A DNA stretch of 32,338 nt from NCBI GenBank assembly GCA_949293385.1, contig CASFDQ010000061.1:1-32338 (forward strand), given 5' to 3'. The notes beneath the pieces were generated by a model. It was not told the origin of the DNA. It saw only the letters and a list, made by a program, of their open reading frames with translations, and made no database searches. Shown piece after piece: positions 1 to 8,800 of this stretch. Every line of letters starts with the position of its first letter. Position 1 is the first letter of the stretch. The position numbers were made by a program, and so were the translations under genes. The DNA is from an uncultured bacterium. GTDB taxonomy: Bacteria; Bacillota; Clostridia; Oscillospirales; Acutalibacteraceae.

Positions 1-62
1 ATAATCTCTTTAAATTCCTTGATGCCTACTGCGCCGAATACGAGGCGGAGCAGAGTAAATAA
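1..62 (+). CDS. 3' end of an unidentified gene (partial)
   Basis: The reading frame beginning at base 3 is open from the window edge to a TAA at 60-62 and gives a 19-residue tail ending in EYEAEQSK. A good intrinsic terminator follows 12 bases later, which supports this as the true end of a plus-strand gene. The tail is charged and carries no recognisable motif, so no function can be offered. The gene continues outside the window. Confidence 0.55.
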   Translation, partial: NLFKFLDAYCAEYEAEQSK

Positions 63-74
63 TAAGTTAAAAGG

Positions 75-103
75 TCGGACGGCTGAAGCCGTCCGATTTT
101 TTT
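75..103 (+). terminator. Rho-independent terminator upstream of parA
   Basis: A 9-bp perfect stem (TCGGACGGC at 75-83, GCCGTCCGA at 88-96) closes a TGAA tetraloop and is followed at once by seven T (97-103). It ends the partial upstream gene and separates it from the parA promoter. Confidence 0.9.
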
Positions 104-136
104 ACGTTTGCGGCATTTTTTAAAGATAGATAGGTA

Positions 137-165
137 TTGCAATTTTTAAAAGGCTTTGGTATAAT
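137..165 (+). promoter_or_regulatory. Sigma-A-type promoter for parA-parB-serS
   Basis: TTGCAA at 137-142 and TATAAT at 160-165 are separated by exactly 17 bases. The start codon of parA lies 32 bases beyond the -10 box, after a strong AAAGGAGGCGGAGGAA ribosome-binding region. Confidence 0.75.
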
Positions 166-197
166 GTAATGTAACTATGTAAAAGGAGGCGGAGGAA

Positions 198-965
198 ATG
201 GGTAAGATCGTTTCGGTCGTAAATCAGAAGGGCGGAGTAGGTAAGACCACTACTGCCGTAAACCTTGCCGCAGGTATCGGGAAGCTCGGCAAAAAGGTTC
301 TTTTAGTCGACGCCGACCCACAGGGTAACACCACCTCGGCCTACGGAATAGAGAAAAAGCGTCTTACCGCCTCGGTCTACGACCTTCTTATCGGAAAGGC
401 CGCCGTCGGCGATACCATCGTCCCGACCAAGTTCGACGGGGTAGACGTTATCCCCTGCAATATGGACCTTGCAGGCGCCGAGGTAGAGCTTATCTCTCTC
501 GACGACCGCGAGTCCCGTCTTAAAAGCGGACTTATAAGGGTAAAGGAAAGCTACGACTATATTTTTATCGACTGTCCTCCCTCCTTGGGCCTTATAACCA
601 TAAACGCCCTCTGCGCTTCAGATACGGTCCTTGTTCCTATTCAGTGTGAATATTTCGCCCTTGAGGGACTTAGTCAGCTTATCGCCTCGGTAAGGCAGGT
701 TAAAAGGCTTTATAACCCGAGACTCGAGCTTGAAGGCGTCCTTCTTACCATGTTCGACGGAAGACTCAATCTGACTCAGCAGGTGGTAAGCGAGGTAAAG
801 CGCTTCTTTAGTAAAGAGCTTTACGGCACGACCATTCCCCGCGCCGTCCGCCTTTCCGAAGCCCCCAGCTACGGAAAACCCATACAGTATTACGACCCCC
901 GAAACAAGGGCGCCCGCGCCTACGACGACCTGGCGGCGGAATTTTTAAAGAGAAACGGAAGGTGA
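198..965 (+). CDS. parA: ParA/Soj chromosome-partitioning ATPase
   Basis: This 255-residue protein is a deviant Walker-A ATPase of the ParA/Soj family. In the family the ATP-bound dimer binds DNA non-specifically, and ParB stimulates hydrolysis to drive origin segregation; in Firmicutes Soj also affects DnaA. The sequence shows the deviant Walker A motif KGGVGKTT at residues 11-18 with the signature first lysine, then DADPQGN near 39-45, and FIDCPPSLG near 123-131 as the Walker B region. Length is typical and no N-terminal DNA-binding domain is present, which marks the chromosomal type. A strong Shine-Dalgarno site sits just before the ATG. The stop codon overlaps the first possible start of parB, so the two are translationally coupled. 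No parS-like palindrome (TGTTTCACGTGAAACA type) was found nearby by eye. Confidence 0.97.
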   Translation: MGKIVSVVNQKGGVGKTTTAVNLAAGIGKLGKKVLLVDADPQGNTTSAYGIEKKRLTASVYDLLIGKAAVGDTIVPTKFDGVDVIPCNMDLAGAEVELISLDDRESRLKSGLIRVKESYDYIFIDCPPSLGLITINALCASDTVLVPIQCEYFALEGLSQLIASVRQVKRLYNPRLELEGVLLTMFDGRLNLTQQVVSEVKRFFSKELYGTTIPRAVRLSEAPSYGKPIQYYDPRNKGARAYDDLAAEFLKRNGR

Positions 966-970
966 AGCTC

Positions 971-1807
971 TTGGCAGATAAAAAAGGCGGCCTCGGCCGC
1001 GGACTCGATTCCCTCTTTAACGCTAACAGTGAGGAGACCTTATCTACCGAGGTAATGCTTTCTCAGATAGAACCAAACAGGGATCAGCCCCGAAAGGATT
1101 TCGACGAGCAGGCCCTAAACGAGCTTGCCGAATCTATTAGAGAGCACGGACTATTACAGCCGATCCTCGTTCGCTCAAAACCCTCGGGCGGATATGAGAT
1201 AATCGCAGGAGAGCGCCGCTGGCGAGCATCCCGGATAGCGGGACTTCGTACCGTTCCCGTAGTTATAAAGGAGATGGACGAAAAGGAGGCCGCCGAGGTC
1301 GCCCTTATCGAAAATCTTCAGCGTGAGGACTTAAACCCCGTGGAAGAAGCAATGGGATACCGCTCCCTTATGGTCTCCTACGGCCTTACTCAGGAGCAGG
1401 TCTCCGAGCGTATGGGAAAATCCCGTTCGGCGGTAGCTAACGCCCTCCGTCTTTTAGACCTTACTCCAAGCGAGACCGAAGCCTTAAAGGCAGGAAAGCT
1501 TTCGGCAGGTCACGCAAGAGCGCTTCTCGGCGCCGAAAAGGGAAGTGACCTTCGCTCGGAAATGCTGAGGGTCGCTTTGGCGGGAGCCTCGGTTCGCGAG
1601 CTTGAGCTTATGCTTAAGAAGAAAAAAGAGGCTAAAAAGACCGAAAAAACGGTCGACACCTACTACACCGAGGTCGAGCTTGCCATAAAAAACGAGCTTG
1701 GACGTACTGTTAAAATAACACCCAAGGGTAAGGGCAAGGGAACCCTCACCATCGAGTTCTACAGTAAAAAAGAGCTTGAAGATTTTGCTAAAAGACTGAC
1801 TGATTAG
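971..1807 (+). CDS. parB: ParB/Spo0J partition protein
   Basis: This is a ParB-family CTPase clamp that loads at parS and spreads on DNA. From the chosen TTG at 971 the protein has 278 residues and begins [16 protein letters not shown], the classic ParB N-terminus that contacts ParA. The CTP-binding motifs GERRWRA (about 80-86) and ENLQRE (about 114-119) are intact, a helix-turn-helix follows (about 137-160), and the C-terminal dimerisation region is lysine-rich. I prefer TTG 971 because AGGTGA lies five bases before it. An in-frame GTG at 962 overlapping the parA stop would add three residues (MKL) and lacks a good ribosome-binding site. The gene sits between parA and serS in one operon. Confidence 0.95.
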   Translation: MADKKGGLGRGLDSLFNANSEETLSTEVMLSQIEPNRDQPRKDFDEQALNELAESIREHGLLQPILVRSKPSGGYEIIAGERRWRASRIAGLRTVPVVIKEMDEKEAAEVALIENLQREDLNPVEEAMGYRSLMVSYGLTQEQVSERMGKSRSAVANALRLLDLTPSETEALKAGKLSAGHARALLGAEKGSDLRSEMLRVALAGASVRELELMLKKKKEAKKTEKTVDTYYTEVELAIKNELGRTVKITPKGKGKGTLTIEFYSKKELEDFAKRLTD

Positions 1808-1824
1808 TCAAAGGAGATATAAAA

Positions 1825-3096
1825 ATGTTAGACATTAAAGTAGTAAGACAGGACCCCGAAAGGGTAAAGCAGGCGGTTAAAAACCGTAACGGAAACCTCG
1901 ATAAAGAGGTCGATCAGCTTTTAGAGCTCGACCTTCAGCGCAGAGAGATAATCACCGCCGTTGAGGAGCTTAAGGCTAAGCAGAATTCGGTTTCCAAAAT
2001 GATTCCTCAGTACAAAAAAGAGGGTAAGGACGTAACCGCTATCTTCGCCGAGATGAAGGAGATCTCCGACAAGATCAAGGCCGACGACGCAAGACTTTCC
2101 GAGATCGAGGACAAGCAGAGAAGCCTTCTTCTTATGATCCCCAACATCCCCTCCGACACTACCCCCATCGGTGCTGACGATTCTTGCAATCCCGAGGTAA
2201 GACGCTTCGGCGAGCCCAAGAACTTCCCCTATGAGCCCAAGGCGCACTGGGATATCGGTCAGGACCTCGGAATCCTAGATCCCGAAACCGCCGCAAAGGT
2301 TACCGGCACCCGTTTTCATTTCTATAAGGGTCTCGGTGCCCGTCTTGAGCGCGCAATAATCTCCTACTTCCTCGATACGCATACCGAGTTCGGCTATACC
2401 GAGATACTCCCTCCCTTTATGGCCAACCGCGCTTCCATGACCGCTACGGGTCAGCTTCCCAAGTTTGAGGAGGACGCCTTCAAGCTTTCGAATAATGAGT
2501 ATTTCCTTATTCCTACCGCCGAAGTACCCGTTACCAATATGCACCGCGACGAGATCTTAGACGGCGCACAGCTTCCTATTAAATACTGTGCATATTCGGC
2601 TTGCTTCAGAGCTGAGGCAGGTTCGGCCGGAAGAGATACGAGAGGTCTTATCCGTCAGCATCAGTTTAATAAGGTCGAGCTTGTTAAGTTCGCCGACCCC
2701 GAAACCTCCTACGACGAGCTCGAAAAGCTCACCAACGACGCCGAGCGGGTGCTTCAGGGCTTAGGACTTCCCTACAGAGTCGTTTGCCTCTGCTCGGGCG
2801 ACCTTGGCTTCTCTTCGGCCAAGACCTACGATATCGAGGTCTGGATGCCCTCCTACGGACGCTACGTCGAGATTTCCTCCTGCTCCAACTTCGAGGATTA
2901 TCAGGCTCGCCGCGGCTCTATCCGCTTTAAGAAGACCCCCAAGGACAAGGCACAGTTTGTACATACCCTTAACGGCTCGGGCGTAGCCGTCGGCCGTACC
3001 GGTGCCGCCATCCTTGAAAATTATCAGAACGAGGACGGTTCGGTTACCGTACCCGAAGCCCTCCGCAAATATATGGGCTGCGACGTGATAAAATAA
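1825..3096 (+). CDS. serS: Seryl-tRNA synthetase
   Basis: This class II aminoacyl-tRNA synthetase charges tRNA-Ser in the cytoplasm. The 423 residues match the usual length. The N-terminal ~110 residues form the long helical coiled-coil arm that grips the tRNA extra arm. The catalytic core shows motif 2 as [22 protein letters not shown] and motif 3 as [17 protein letters not shown] near the C-terminus, and TAEVPVTN belongs to the serine-binding core. The gene starts 17 bases after parB with AAAGGAGAT as ribosome-binding site. No T-box leader is present, so it appears to be transcribed with parA-parB rather than controlled by uncharged tRNA-Ser. Confidence 0.98.
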   Translation: MLDIKVVRQDPERVKQAVKNRNGNLDKEVDQLLELDLQRREIITAVEELKAKQNSVSKMIPQYKKEGKDVTAIFAEMKEISDKIKADDARLSEIEDKQRSLLLMIPNIPSDTTPIGADDSCNPEVRRFGEPKNFPYEPKAHWDIGQDLGILDPETAAKVTGTRFHFYKGLGARLERAIISYFLDTHTEFGYTEILPPFMANRASMTATGQLPKFEEDAFKLSNNEYFLIPTAEVPVTNMHRDEILDGAQLPIKYCAYSACFRAEAGSAGRDTRGLIRQHQFNKVELVKFADPETSYDELEKLTNDAERVLQGLGLPYRVVCLCSGDLGFSSAKTYDIEVWMPSYGRYVEISSCSNFEDYQARRGSIRFKKTPKDKAQFVHTLNGSGVAVGRTGAAILENYQNEDGSVTVPEALRKYMGCDVIK

Positions 3097-3098
3097 TA

Positions 3099-3505
3099 GT
3101 GGTCAGAAAAGAGTAACGCCTTCGGCGTGAGTAGCGCTGCGCGCGAGTAAAAAGAGTAACGGATATCGAAAACGTAAATATATACGGTTGCCGTTAGAAA
3201 ATGAAATCAAATCCGTTTCATTCGCCGCATATATTTATTTGCGATTCGGCCGTCCCCCCGACGGGTCATCCTGAGCGCAAGTCGAAATTTTGCGACAATG
3301 AGATTCCGTCACCTACGGTGCCGCCCTTACGGGTTCGACAGGCTCAGAATGACCCATTGTCGCAAAATCGCCGTAGGCGGGATCTCGCCGGAGAGGGTAC
3401 TAACGCCTTCGGTATCCGTCGGCCTTCCCACGGCGAGCCGCCGCGCCCATACGCGAAGACAGTGGACAGTGATCAGTGGTCACTGTCCACTGCGCGAAGC
3501 GGTGT
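3099..3505 (+). repeat. Composite intergenic repeat, copy A
   Basis: The stretch between serS and the GH20-like gene has no credible gene and is a mosaic of repeat modules also found at the right end of the window. Bases 3110-3187 match 32085-32162 at 74 of 78 positions. Bases 3260-3363 match 32188-32289 closely, with a two-base length difference. The first module holds mini-hairpins with three-base loops (GCC-TTC-GGC and GCGC-TGC-GCGC) set between GAGTA spacers. The second contains two long inverted-repeat pairs in interleaved order (3263-3286 with 3334-3355, and 3287-3300 with 3355-3368). It ends in heptamer-like AGTGGAC/AGTGATC/AGTGGTC units. Small frames crossing the region follow the palindromes and are not genes. 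Confidence 0.85.
3460..3492. repeat. 13-bp perfect inverted repeat at the end of copy A
   Basis: CAGTGGACAGTGA (3460-3472) and its exact reverse complement (3480-3492) flank a 7-base loop. The arms consist of the AGTGGAC/AGTGATC unit that also occurs at 14867-14884 and 32070-32086. No T-run follows, so it is not a standard terminator. Confidence 0.85.
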
Positions 3506-3520
3506 CCCTAATTTATAGTA

Positions 3521-3549
3521 TTGACTTATTCACCACATAAATTTATAAT
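3521..3549 (+). promoter_or_regulatory. Near-consensus promoter for the GH20-like gene
   Basis: TTGACT at 3521-3526, a 17-base spacer and a perfect TATAAT at 3544-3549. It lies 30 bases before the ATG at 3579 and directly after the repeat block. Confidence 0.85.
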
Positions 3550-3578
3550 GATAAAAAATATCCCTTGAGGTGATAATT

Positions 3579-5183
3579 ATGGCAGTTTTTAAAAGAAGAT
3601 GGTTTATGTGGGACCTTGCCCGTCAGCGCAGGTTTGATCGGGAGGAGTTTTTACTCGTAACGGATAAGTTGGCCGATCTCGGATATAACGGACTCGGTCT
3701 TTATTTGGAGGGAGCCTTTGAGCTTAAGTGCCTCGGCGGCGGAATTCTTCGCCCCGGCGTTATGACCCATGAGGACGCCGCTTGGGCCAAGAAGATATGC
3801 GAAGAGAAGGGAATATTCCTCTTCCCGATGACCAACGTCGTCGGCCACATGGAGCATTTTCTCAGGCAGGAACGCTTTAAGCACCTCTGCGCAAATATTA
3901 AGCAGGGAAGCCTCGATATAAATTTTGAGCTTCCCGAGGCAAAGGATTTTGCCCTTAAAATAGTTTACGAATTTTTAGAAGCCCTCGATACCGATTATAT
4001 TCATATCGGCGGCGACGAGGCTAAGCTCAGCGACCGTACCCGTCCCCTTTATGCAGAGTTTTTATCCGGCCTTTGCGACGAGCTTTTGGCCGACGGAAAA
4101 AGGGTCGCGATATGGAACGACCTTCTTTGGGCACATCAGGAGCTTGTTGAGCCCTTCAGCCGCGATATCGAGATCTTCGATTGGTGGTATAAAGGTCACC
4201 GTCCTATGTCTATCGAGTTTTTCCTTAACGCAGGCTTTAAAAACGTTATCGCCTGTCCCTGCGAAAACTCCTGGGTCGGCTTTATAAGTCATCAGTTCCT
4301 GCGCGACTGGGTTCAGGACCCCGACGATACCCCCGTTGAGTCGGACGAGATAGAGGCCCTTTTATACGACGCGGTAAAGGTAGGAGACCCTGACAATCTC
4401 TGCGGACTTTATACGCACTGGGAGGACACTATGGGCCGCGACCTTTGGGGTCAGTGGTCACCGATAGCCCGTGCAGGCCTTTATATGCAGGGCAAATGGG
4501 AATATAAGACCCGTAACGACGAGGCCCTCGAAAAGGCGATCTTCGGAAGGGTCACCCCCTATACCGAGATAATGCATATAATTCAGGACGAGATACATAC
4601 CCTTTTCAGAAATCCCGCGTTGGTAAGCTACGTCAGAACGGCCCTCTTTACCAAAAAGAACTTTAACGACGCGGCGTTAGAATCCTTTGAAAGCGGAAGG
4701 GATTTCCTCCCCGAGGTCGAAGCGCCTATTGCCAAGATCGACGCCTTGCTTTCTAGCTGGACTCCCGAAAACGCCTTTGAGCGGTGCTGCAAGGCCGACC
4801 TCGTTTCGGTATCGGCTATGATGAAGGCTTCCTTTGCTCTTAAATCCGCCTTTGCAGGCTGCGGAAAGTATTATACCGAGGCCGCAAAGCTTCAGTTTAC
4901 CGACCCCGAAAAGGCAAAAGAGCTTATTTTTGAGTTTGCGGAAGGCTTTTACCGCGCCGCAAAGCTTAACCGCGAATACTATGAAACGCTTAAAGAATTT
5001 ATCGGCCTTACCGCTCATACCGAGACCGATCTTATAAAGCTTGATTTCGCCTATAAGTACACCACCGATTTTGCCGAGGCCTTAAAAGCCCAAGCCCTCT
5101 CCGAGAGCTTTAAGAAGATCGCTCTGCCGACGATAAACTTCGTTTTGGATTTCGTGCTCGACGATATTGTGATCGAAAAATAA
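3579..5183 (+). CDS. GH20-like glycoside hydrolase (beta-hexosaminidase superfamily)
   Basis: This protein of about 534 residues has a TIM-barrel N-terminal half resembling family GH20 beta-N-acetylhexosaminidases. The key evidence is HIGGDEA at residues 142-148, the GH20 Asp-Glu pair (D146, E147) in which Glu is the acid and Asp positions the substrate N-acetyl group. Strand-end motifs such as LYLEGAFEL, FPMTNVVGH and IWNDLL fit the barrel. No signal peptide is visible, so it should act in the cytoplasm on imported oligosaccharides. The usual N-terminal GH20b domain is missing, and the C-terminal ~200 residues are helical and unassigned. The ATG at 3579 is preferred over an in-frame GTG at 3570 because GAGGTGAT lies just ahead of it. 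The substrate is inferred only from family. Confidence 0.8.
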   Translation: MAVFKRRWFMWDLARQRRFDREEFLLVTDKLADLGYNGLGLYLEGAFELKCLGGGILRPGVMTHEDAAWAKKICEEKGIFLFPMTNVVGHMEHFLRQERFKHLCANIKQGSLDINFELPEAKDFALKIVYEFLEALDTDYIHIGGDEAKLSDRTRPLYAEFLSGLCDELLADGKRVAIWNDLLWAHQELVEPFSRDIEIFDWWYKGHRPMSIEFFLNAGFKNVIACPCENSWVGFISHQFLRDWVQDPDDTPVESDEIEALLYDAVKVGDPDNLCGLYTHWEDTMGRDLWGQWSPIARAGLYMQGKWEYKTRNDEALEKAIFGRVTPYTEIMHIIQDEIHTLFRNPALVSYVRTALFTKKNFNDAALESFESGRDFLPEVEAPIAKIDALLSSWTPENAFERCCKADLVSVSAMMKASFALKSAFAGCGKYYTEAAKLQFTDPEKAKELIFEFAEGFYRAAKLNREYYETLKEFIGLTAHTETDLIKLDFAYKYTTDFAEALKAQALSESFKKIALPTINFVLDFVLDDIVIEK

Positions 5184-5196
5184 TAATAATTAAATG

Positions 5197-5225
5197 TTGA
5201 AAAAATCCTCTTTTTATGGTATGTT
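5197..5225 (+). promoter_or_regulatory. Predicted promoter for the GH16-GH95 pair
   Basis: TTGAAA at 5197-5202 and TATGTT at 5220-5225 with a 17-base spacer, followed by GAAAGGGGATT as ribosome-binding site before the ATG at 5256. It implies that the GH16 and GH95 genes can be transcribed apart from the GH20-like gene. Confidence 0.65.
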
Positions 5226-5255
5226 AAAAGCAAATACCGGAAAGGGGATTTTGTT

Positions 5256-6131
5256 ATGTCAAAAATTATGAAAAAAGAAGCTGAAAAATTCGGTTTCGAG
5301 TATGAAAAAATGGGCCGCAAGCTCGTTTGGCACGATGAGTTCGATAAGGACTCTATCGACTTTGATAAGTGGAACTTCCGCCGCACCATGGGCGGAGCCG
5401 ACCGCATTTACGACAATTCGGAAAAGCACGCAAGGATCGAGGACGGTCACCTTTTAATGCAGGTGCACGGTACCGACGACCCCGAGCATCCTTGGTCGCT
5501 CTCCGAGGGCTTTACTACCTCCGAAACCATGCTCTTCACCTACGGCTACTTAGAGATAAAGGCGAGACCTCCCTTCCGTCACGGCGCCTGGCCTTCCTTC
5601 TGGATGCAGTCTGCAACCCCCTTCAGAACCGTTCCCTGGTTTAGTGAGGTCGATATCTACGAGATATTCTCCTCTGAAAATAAGGTCGTCGCCAATATTC
5701 ATAAGTGGGGACAGGGTCAGCATACCTCGCTTGACGGCGTCGAGAACGCTACGGGTCGCGCCTATTTCTTTAAGGACTACGAAAACCTTAATAACGAATA
5801 TCATATATACGGCTTCGAGTGGGACGAGAAATATATGTACTTCTACGTCGACGGCGAGATGTATATTAAGTTCGATATAACCGAAGAGGGCTGTCAGGTG
5901 CCCAACCACGTCCTCCCCGGTGCGCAGTGCTACCACGACCCTCATTTCATCATCTTCAACGACGAGATCTTCACTCCGAACGGCGGTTGGGTAGTACCCG
6001 GCTGGAGCCTTGTGGATGAAGATCCCCTGCCCATCGATTATTCTATTGACTACGTTCGCCTTTATCAGAAGGAGGGCGAGCGCCTTATCCTTAAGGACGA
6101 GATCGCAAAGAAGACCGCCGAGGCAAAATAA
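5256..6131 (+). CDS. GH16-family glycoside hydrolase without signal peptide
   Basis: This 291-residue protein has the GH16 (laminarinase/licheninase/agarase superfamily) jelly-roll pattern. The diagnostic ExDxxE active site is present as EVDIYE at residues 131-136, where E131 would be the nucleophile and E136 the acid/base. The family opening W-x-D-E-F appears as VWHDEF (24-29), and the aromatic stretch FRHGAWPSFWMQS (107-119) precedes the active site. GH16 enzymes cut beta-1,3/1,4 glucans or galactans and are normally secreted, but neither a signal peptide nor a carbohydrate-binding module is visible here. The stop codon overlaps the next ATG by one base (TAATG), so it is translationally coupled to the GH95 gene. 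The exact substrate cannot be told. Confidence 0.88.
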   Translation: MSKIMKKEAEKFGFEYEKMGRKLVWHDEFDKDSIDFDKWNFRRTMGGADRIYDNSEKHARIEDGHLLMQVHGTDDPEHPWSLSEGFTTSETMLFTYGYLEIKARPPFRHGAWPSFWMQSATPFRTVPWFSEVDIYEIFSSENKVVANIHKWGQGQHTSLDGVENATGRAYFFKDYENLNNEYHIYGFEWDEKYMYFYVDGEMYIKFDITEEGCQVPNHVLPGAQCYHDPHFIIFNDEIFTPNGGWVVPGWSLVDEDPLPIDYSIDYVRLYQKEGERLILKDEIAKKTAEAK

Positions 6132-8746
6132 TGAAGGATCTTATTTTAAGATACGCCGCTCCTGCTGAGGACAGTATCCTCGGCTGGGAGCGTCAGTCGC
6201 TGCCGCTGGGTAACGGCTATATGGGGGCAAACGTTTTCGGCCGATATGACCGCGAACGTATTCAGTTTACCTCAAACCGCCTTCAGAATCCCTTAGACCT
6301 TGGCGGAACGACCTCCTTTGCCGATATGTATATTGAACTCGGTCACGAAAAGGTCGAGAACTACGAGCGGGGACTGAACCTTAACCGAGGGGTTGCCTAT
6401 TGCCGATATAATTCGGGAGGAACCCACTACGAAAGAGAGTATTTCACTTCCTACCCCGACGAGCTTCTGGCCGTAAGACTTACCGCCGATAAGCCGACCC
6501 TTAGCTTTAGCCTTTCCCTTTCTATCTCTTATCTCGGAAAAAGGGCCCCCGAGGAGGGCGGAAAAGAGGGTTCGGTCAAAAACGAAAAGGGCGATATTAT
6601 TCTTCGCGGCCGCCTCTGCTCAAGAGACCTTATCTTCGAAGCGCAGGCCGCCCTTTATACCGACGGCGAAAGAATCGACGGTGAGGACTCGGTAGAGGTC
6701 AAAAACGCAACCTTTGCCGAGATATATTACCTTCAGGGCACGAGCTACGAGCTTTGTCCCGAGGTCTTCTTAGAGACCGATTTTTCTAAGAAGGCTCTCG
6801 GAGACGATCCTCACGAGGCCCTAAGGGAGCGGCTTGCTTTTGCTAAAGGGGAGGGCTACGCTTCCCTTTATAACCGTCATTTTGCCGATTACGGCGAGCT
6901 TTTCGGCAGGGTCGACATCGACCTCGGCGGAAAGGCTGAGGGCTATACCGACGAGCTTTTGGCCGAGTACAGAAAAACCGCCGACAACCGTTATATCGAG
7001 GAGCTTTATTTTCAGTTTGGACGATATCTCCTTATCGCCTCCTCAAGAAAGGGCACCTCGCCCTCTTCCCTTCAGGGAGTATGGAGCGCCTACGATAAGA
7101 CCCCTTGGTCGGGCGGCTTTTGGCACAATATAAATATTCAGATGAATTATTGGCCTGCTTTTTCCTGTAATCTTGCCGAGACCTTTCCCGCCTATGCCGA
7201 ATTTTATAAGGCTTATCGCCCCGTTACCGAGAAGCTTGCTTCCGAGTTTCTTAAAACCAACTATCCCGAGGGCTACGTCGAAGGAGAAGGAGAGTGCGGC
7301 TGGCTTATTCCTACCGCCTGCAACTCCTATGAGATCGCCGCAGAGGGTAGCGAAATGGAACATTCGGGGCCCGGTACGGTCGGAATGACCTCTAAGCTTT
7401 TCTGGGAATATTACGACTTTACCCGCGACGAAAGTGTGCTTAAGGAGCTGACTTATCCCGCCCTTCGCGGAGCGGCTCAGTTTTTAACCAAATGCGTTAA
7501 GGAATATGACGACGGGGTATGCCGTGCGGCAATTTCCGCCTCCCCCGAGCAGATAGTGGGCGCCGCCTGGGTAACTGACCGTAAGCATAATCAGTTTTAT
7601 TATCATACCGTAGGCTGTGCCTTCGATCAGCAGATGATCTACGAAAACGGCCTCGACTTTCTAAAGGCCTCCGAGCTTCTCGGTAAGGAGGATGACGAGC
7701 TTTACCGTCTTCAGAAGTCGCAGATAGACCGCTATGCCCCCGTCAGAGTAGGCTACAGCGGTCAGATAAAGGAATACGAGGAGGAGCATTTCTACGGAGA
7801 GATAGGCGAGCTTCACCACCGCCACATTTCTCAGCTTATGTCATTGGTTCCCGGCTCTGTAATCGGAAGCGCGACCCCTGCCTGGCTTGACGCCGCCAAG
7901 AAGACCCTGGAGCTTCGCGGAGATATGTCTACCGGCTGGGCTTTGGCTCACCGCCTTTGTGCCTGGGCAAGAACGGGGGAGGGCGACCGCGCTCACATCC
8001 TGTTTAAAAACCTGCTTCAGAACCGAACCTACGATAATCTCTGGGACTGGCATCCCCCCTTTCAGATCGACGGAAACTTCGGAGGAACGACGGGGGTTGC
8101 CGAAATGCTGCTTCAAAGTCACGAGGGCTATATAAATATCCTTCCGACCCTTCCGACCGTTTGGCATACCGGTGCCTTTAGCGGCCTTAAGGCGAGAGGA
8201 AACTTTACGGTCGACTGCAACTGGGAAAAGGGTCGCGCTACCGAAATAAAAATAACCGCCCCTAAAGGCGGCGAGGTTAAAATAAGGTATAAAGGAATAG
8301 GAAAGGCGAAAGTTTTCTGCGACGGTAAAGAGATATCCCCCGTATCGCAGGACGATCTGTTTATAACCTTTAATACCGAGGCCGAAAAGACCTATACCCT
8401 TTCGGGCTTTGAGGAGCTCTTTACCGCAAAGGAGCCGGCCGACCTTTCCTACCGTAAAAAGGACGGCGAGGTAGGCCTTTGCTGGCAGGGCGAGGGAGAG
8501 CTTTACCGCGTCTACTGCGCAAGGGACGACGAGAGCGATTATACCCTTCTTGCCGAAACTGCCGATACAAGCTTTACCTATAGCCTGCCCGACGAAAAGG
8601 CGGTCTATAGTTTTAAGGTTACCGCTCTTTATAAGGATATGCCTCTTTCGGAATCGACGGGCGCTCTTATAACCCTTCATCCGGCGGACGAGCTAGAACT
8701 CGACCGCTATACCCGACATATAAACAAGATATCACAGTACGGTTAA
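6131..8746 (+). CDS. GH95-family alpha-L-fucosidase (or related alpha-L-galactosidase)
   Basis: This 871-residue protein matches family GH95, inverting enzymes that release terminal alpha-1,2-fucose (some act on alpha-L-galactose). An N-terminal beta domain opens with SLPLGNGYMGANVFG (23-37). The (alpha/alpha)6 catalytic barrel holds HNINIQMNYWP (332-342) with the asparagines expected in the active site, SPEQ (471-474) with the candidate acid E473, and QIDGNFGGTTG (645-655) with D647. ILPTLP near 670 closes the barrel, and a fibronectin-like tail covers the last ~90 residues. No signal peptide is present, so it would trim fucosylated oligosaccharides after uptake. It is the last gene of the pair begun by the GH16 gene and is followed by a terminator. 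Confidence 0.92.
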   Translation: MKDLILRYAAPAEDSILGWERQSLPLGNGYMGANVFGRYDRERIQFTSNRLQNPLDLGGTTSFADMYIELGHEKVENYERGLNLNRGVAYCRYNSGGTHYEREYFTSYPDELLAVRLTADKPTLSFSLSLSISYLGKRAPEEGGKEGSVKNEKGDIILRGRLCSRDLIFEAQAALYTDGERIDGEDSVEVKNATFAEIYYLQGTSYELCPEVFLETDFSKKALGDDPHEALRERLAFAKGEGYASLYNRHFADYGELFGRVDIDLGGKAEGYTDELLAEYRKTADNRYIEELYFQFGRYLLIASSRKGTSPSSLQGVWSAYDKTPWSGGFWHNINIQMNYWPAFSCNLAETFPAYAEFYKAYRPVTEKLASEFLKTNYPEGYVEGEGECGWLIPTACNSYEIAAEGSEMEHSGPGTVGMTSKLFWEYYDFTRDESVLKELTYPALRGAAQFLTKCVKEYDDGVCRAAISASPEQIVGAAWVTDRKHNQFYYHTVGCAFDQQMIYENGLDFLKASELLGKEDDELYRLQKSQIDRYAPVRVGYSGQIKEYEEEHFYGEIGELHHRHISQLMSLVPGSVIGSATPAWLDAAKKTLELRGDMSTGWALAHRLCAWARTGEGDRAHILFKNLLQNRTYDNLWDWHPPFQIDGNFGGTTGVAEMLLQSHEGYINILPTLPTVWHTGAFSGLKARGNFTVDCNWEKGRATEIKITAPKGGEVKIRYKGIGKAKVFCDGKEISPVSQDDLFITFNTEAEKTYTLSGFEELFTAKEPADLSYRKKDGEVGLCWQGEGELYRVYCARDDESDYTLLAETADTSFTYSLPDEKAVYSFKVTALYKDMPLSESTGALITLHPADELELDRYTRHINKISQYG

Positions 8747-8750
8747 ATAA

Positions 8751-8800
8751 AAAACTTCGCTGAGGCATACTCCGTAAGGACGTGAGCCTCAGCTGTATTT
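8751..8800. terminator. Bidirectional terminator between convergent genes
   Basis: GCTGAGGC (8759-8766) pairs with GCCTCAGC (8786-8793). On the plus strand a TGTATTTTT tract follows; on the minus strand the stem is followed by GAAGTTTTTTATTT. It serves the GH95 gene on one side and the minus-strand membrane-protein gene on the other. Confidence 0.8.

Noticed and set aside
1808-1824. T-box or other riboswitch ahead of serS
   Set aside because: Only 17 bases separate it from parB; likewise metG overlaps its upstream gene, leaving no leader.
1-3200. parS sites near parA-parB
   Set aside because: I looked for CACGTG-centred TGTTTCACGTGAAACA-type palindromes across the window and found none convincing.
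3201-3540. Two overlapping frames of 80-105 codons
   Set aside because: They run through the composite repeat, whose palindromes and modules are shared with non-coding copy B, and no ribosome-binding site precedes them.
7841-8680. A 279-codon minus-strand frame
   Set aside because: Antisense shadow of the GH95 gene without start signals.
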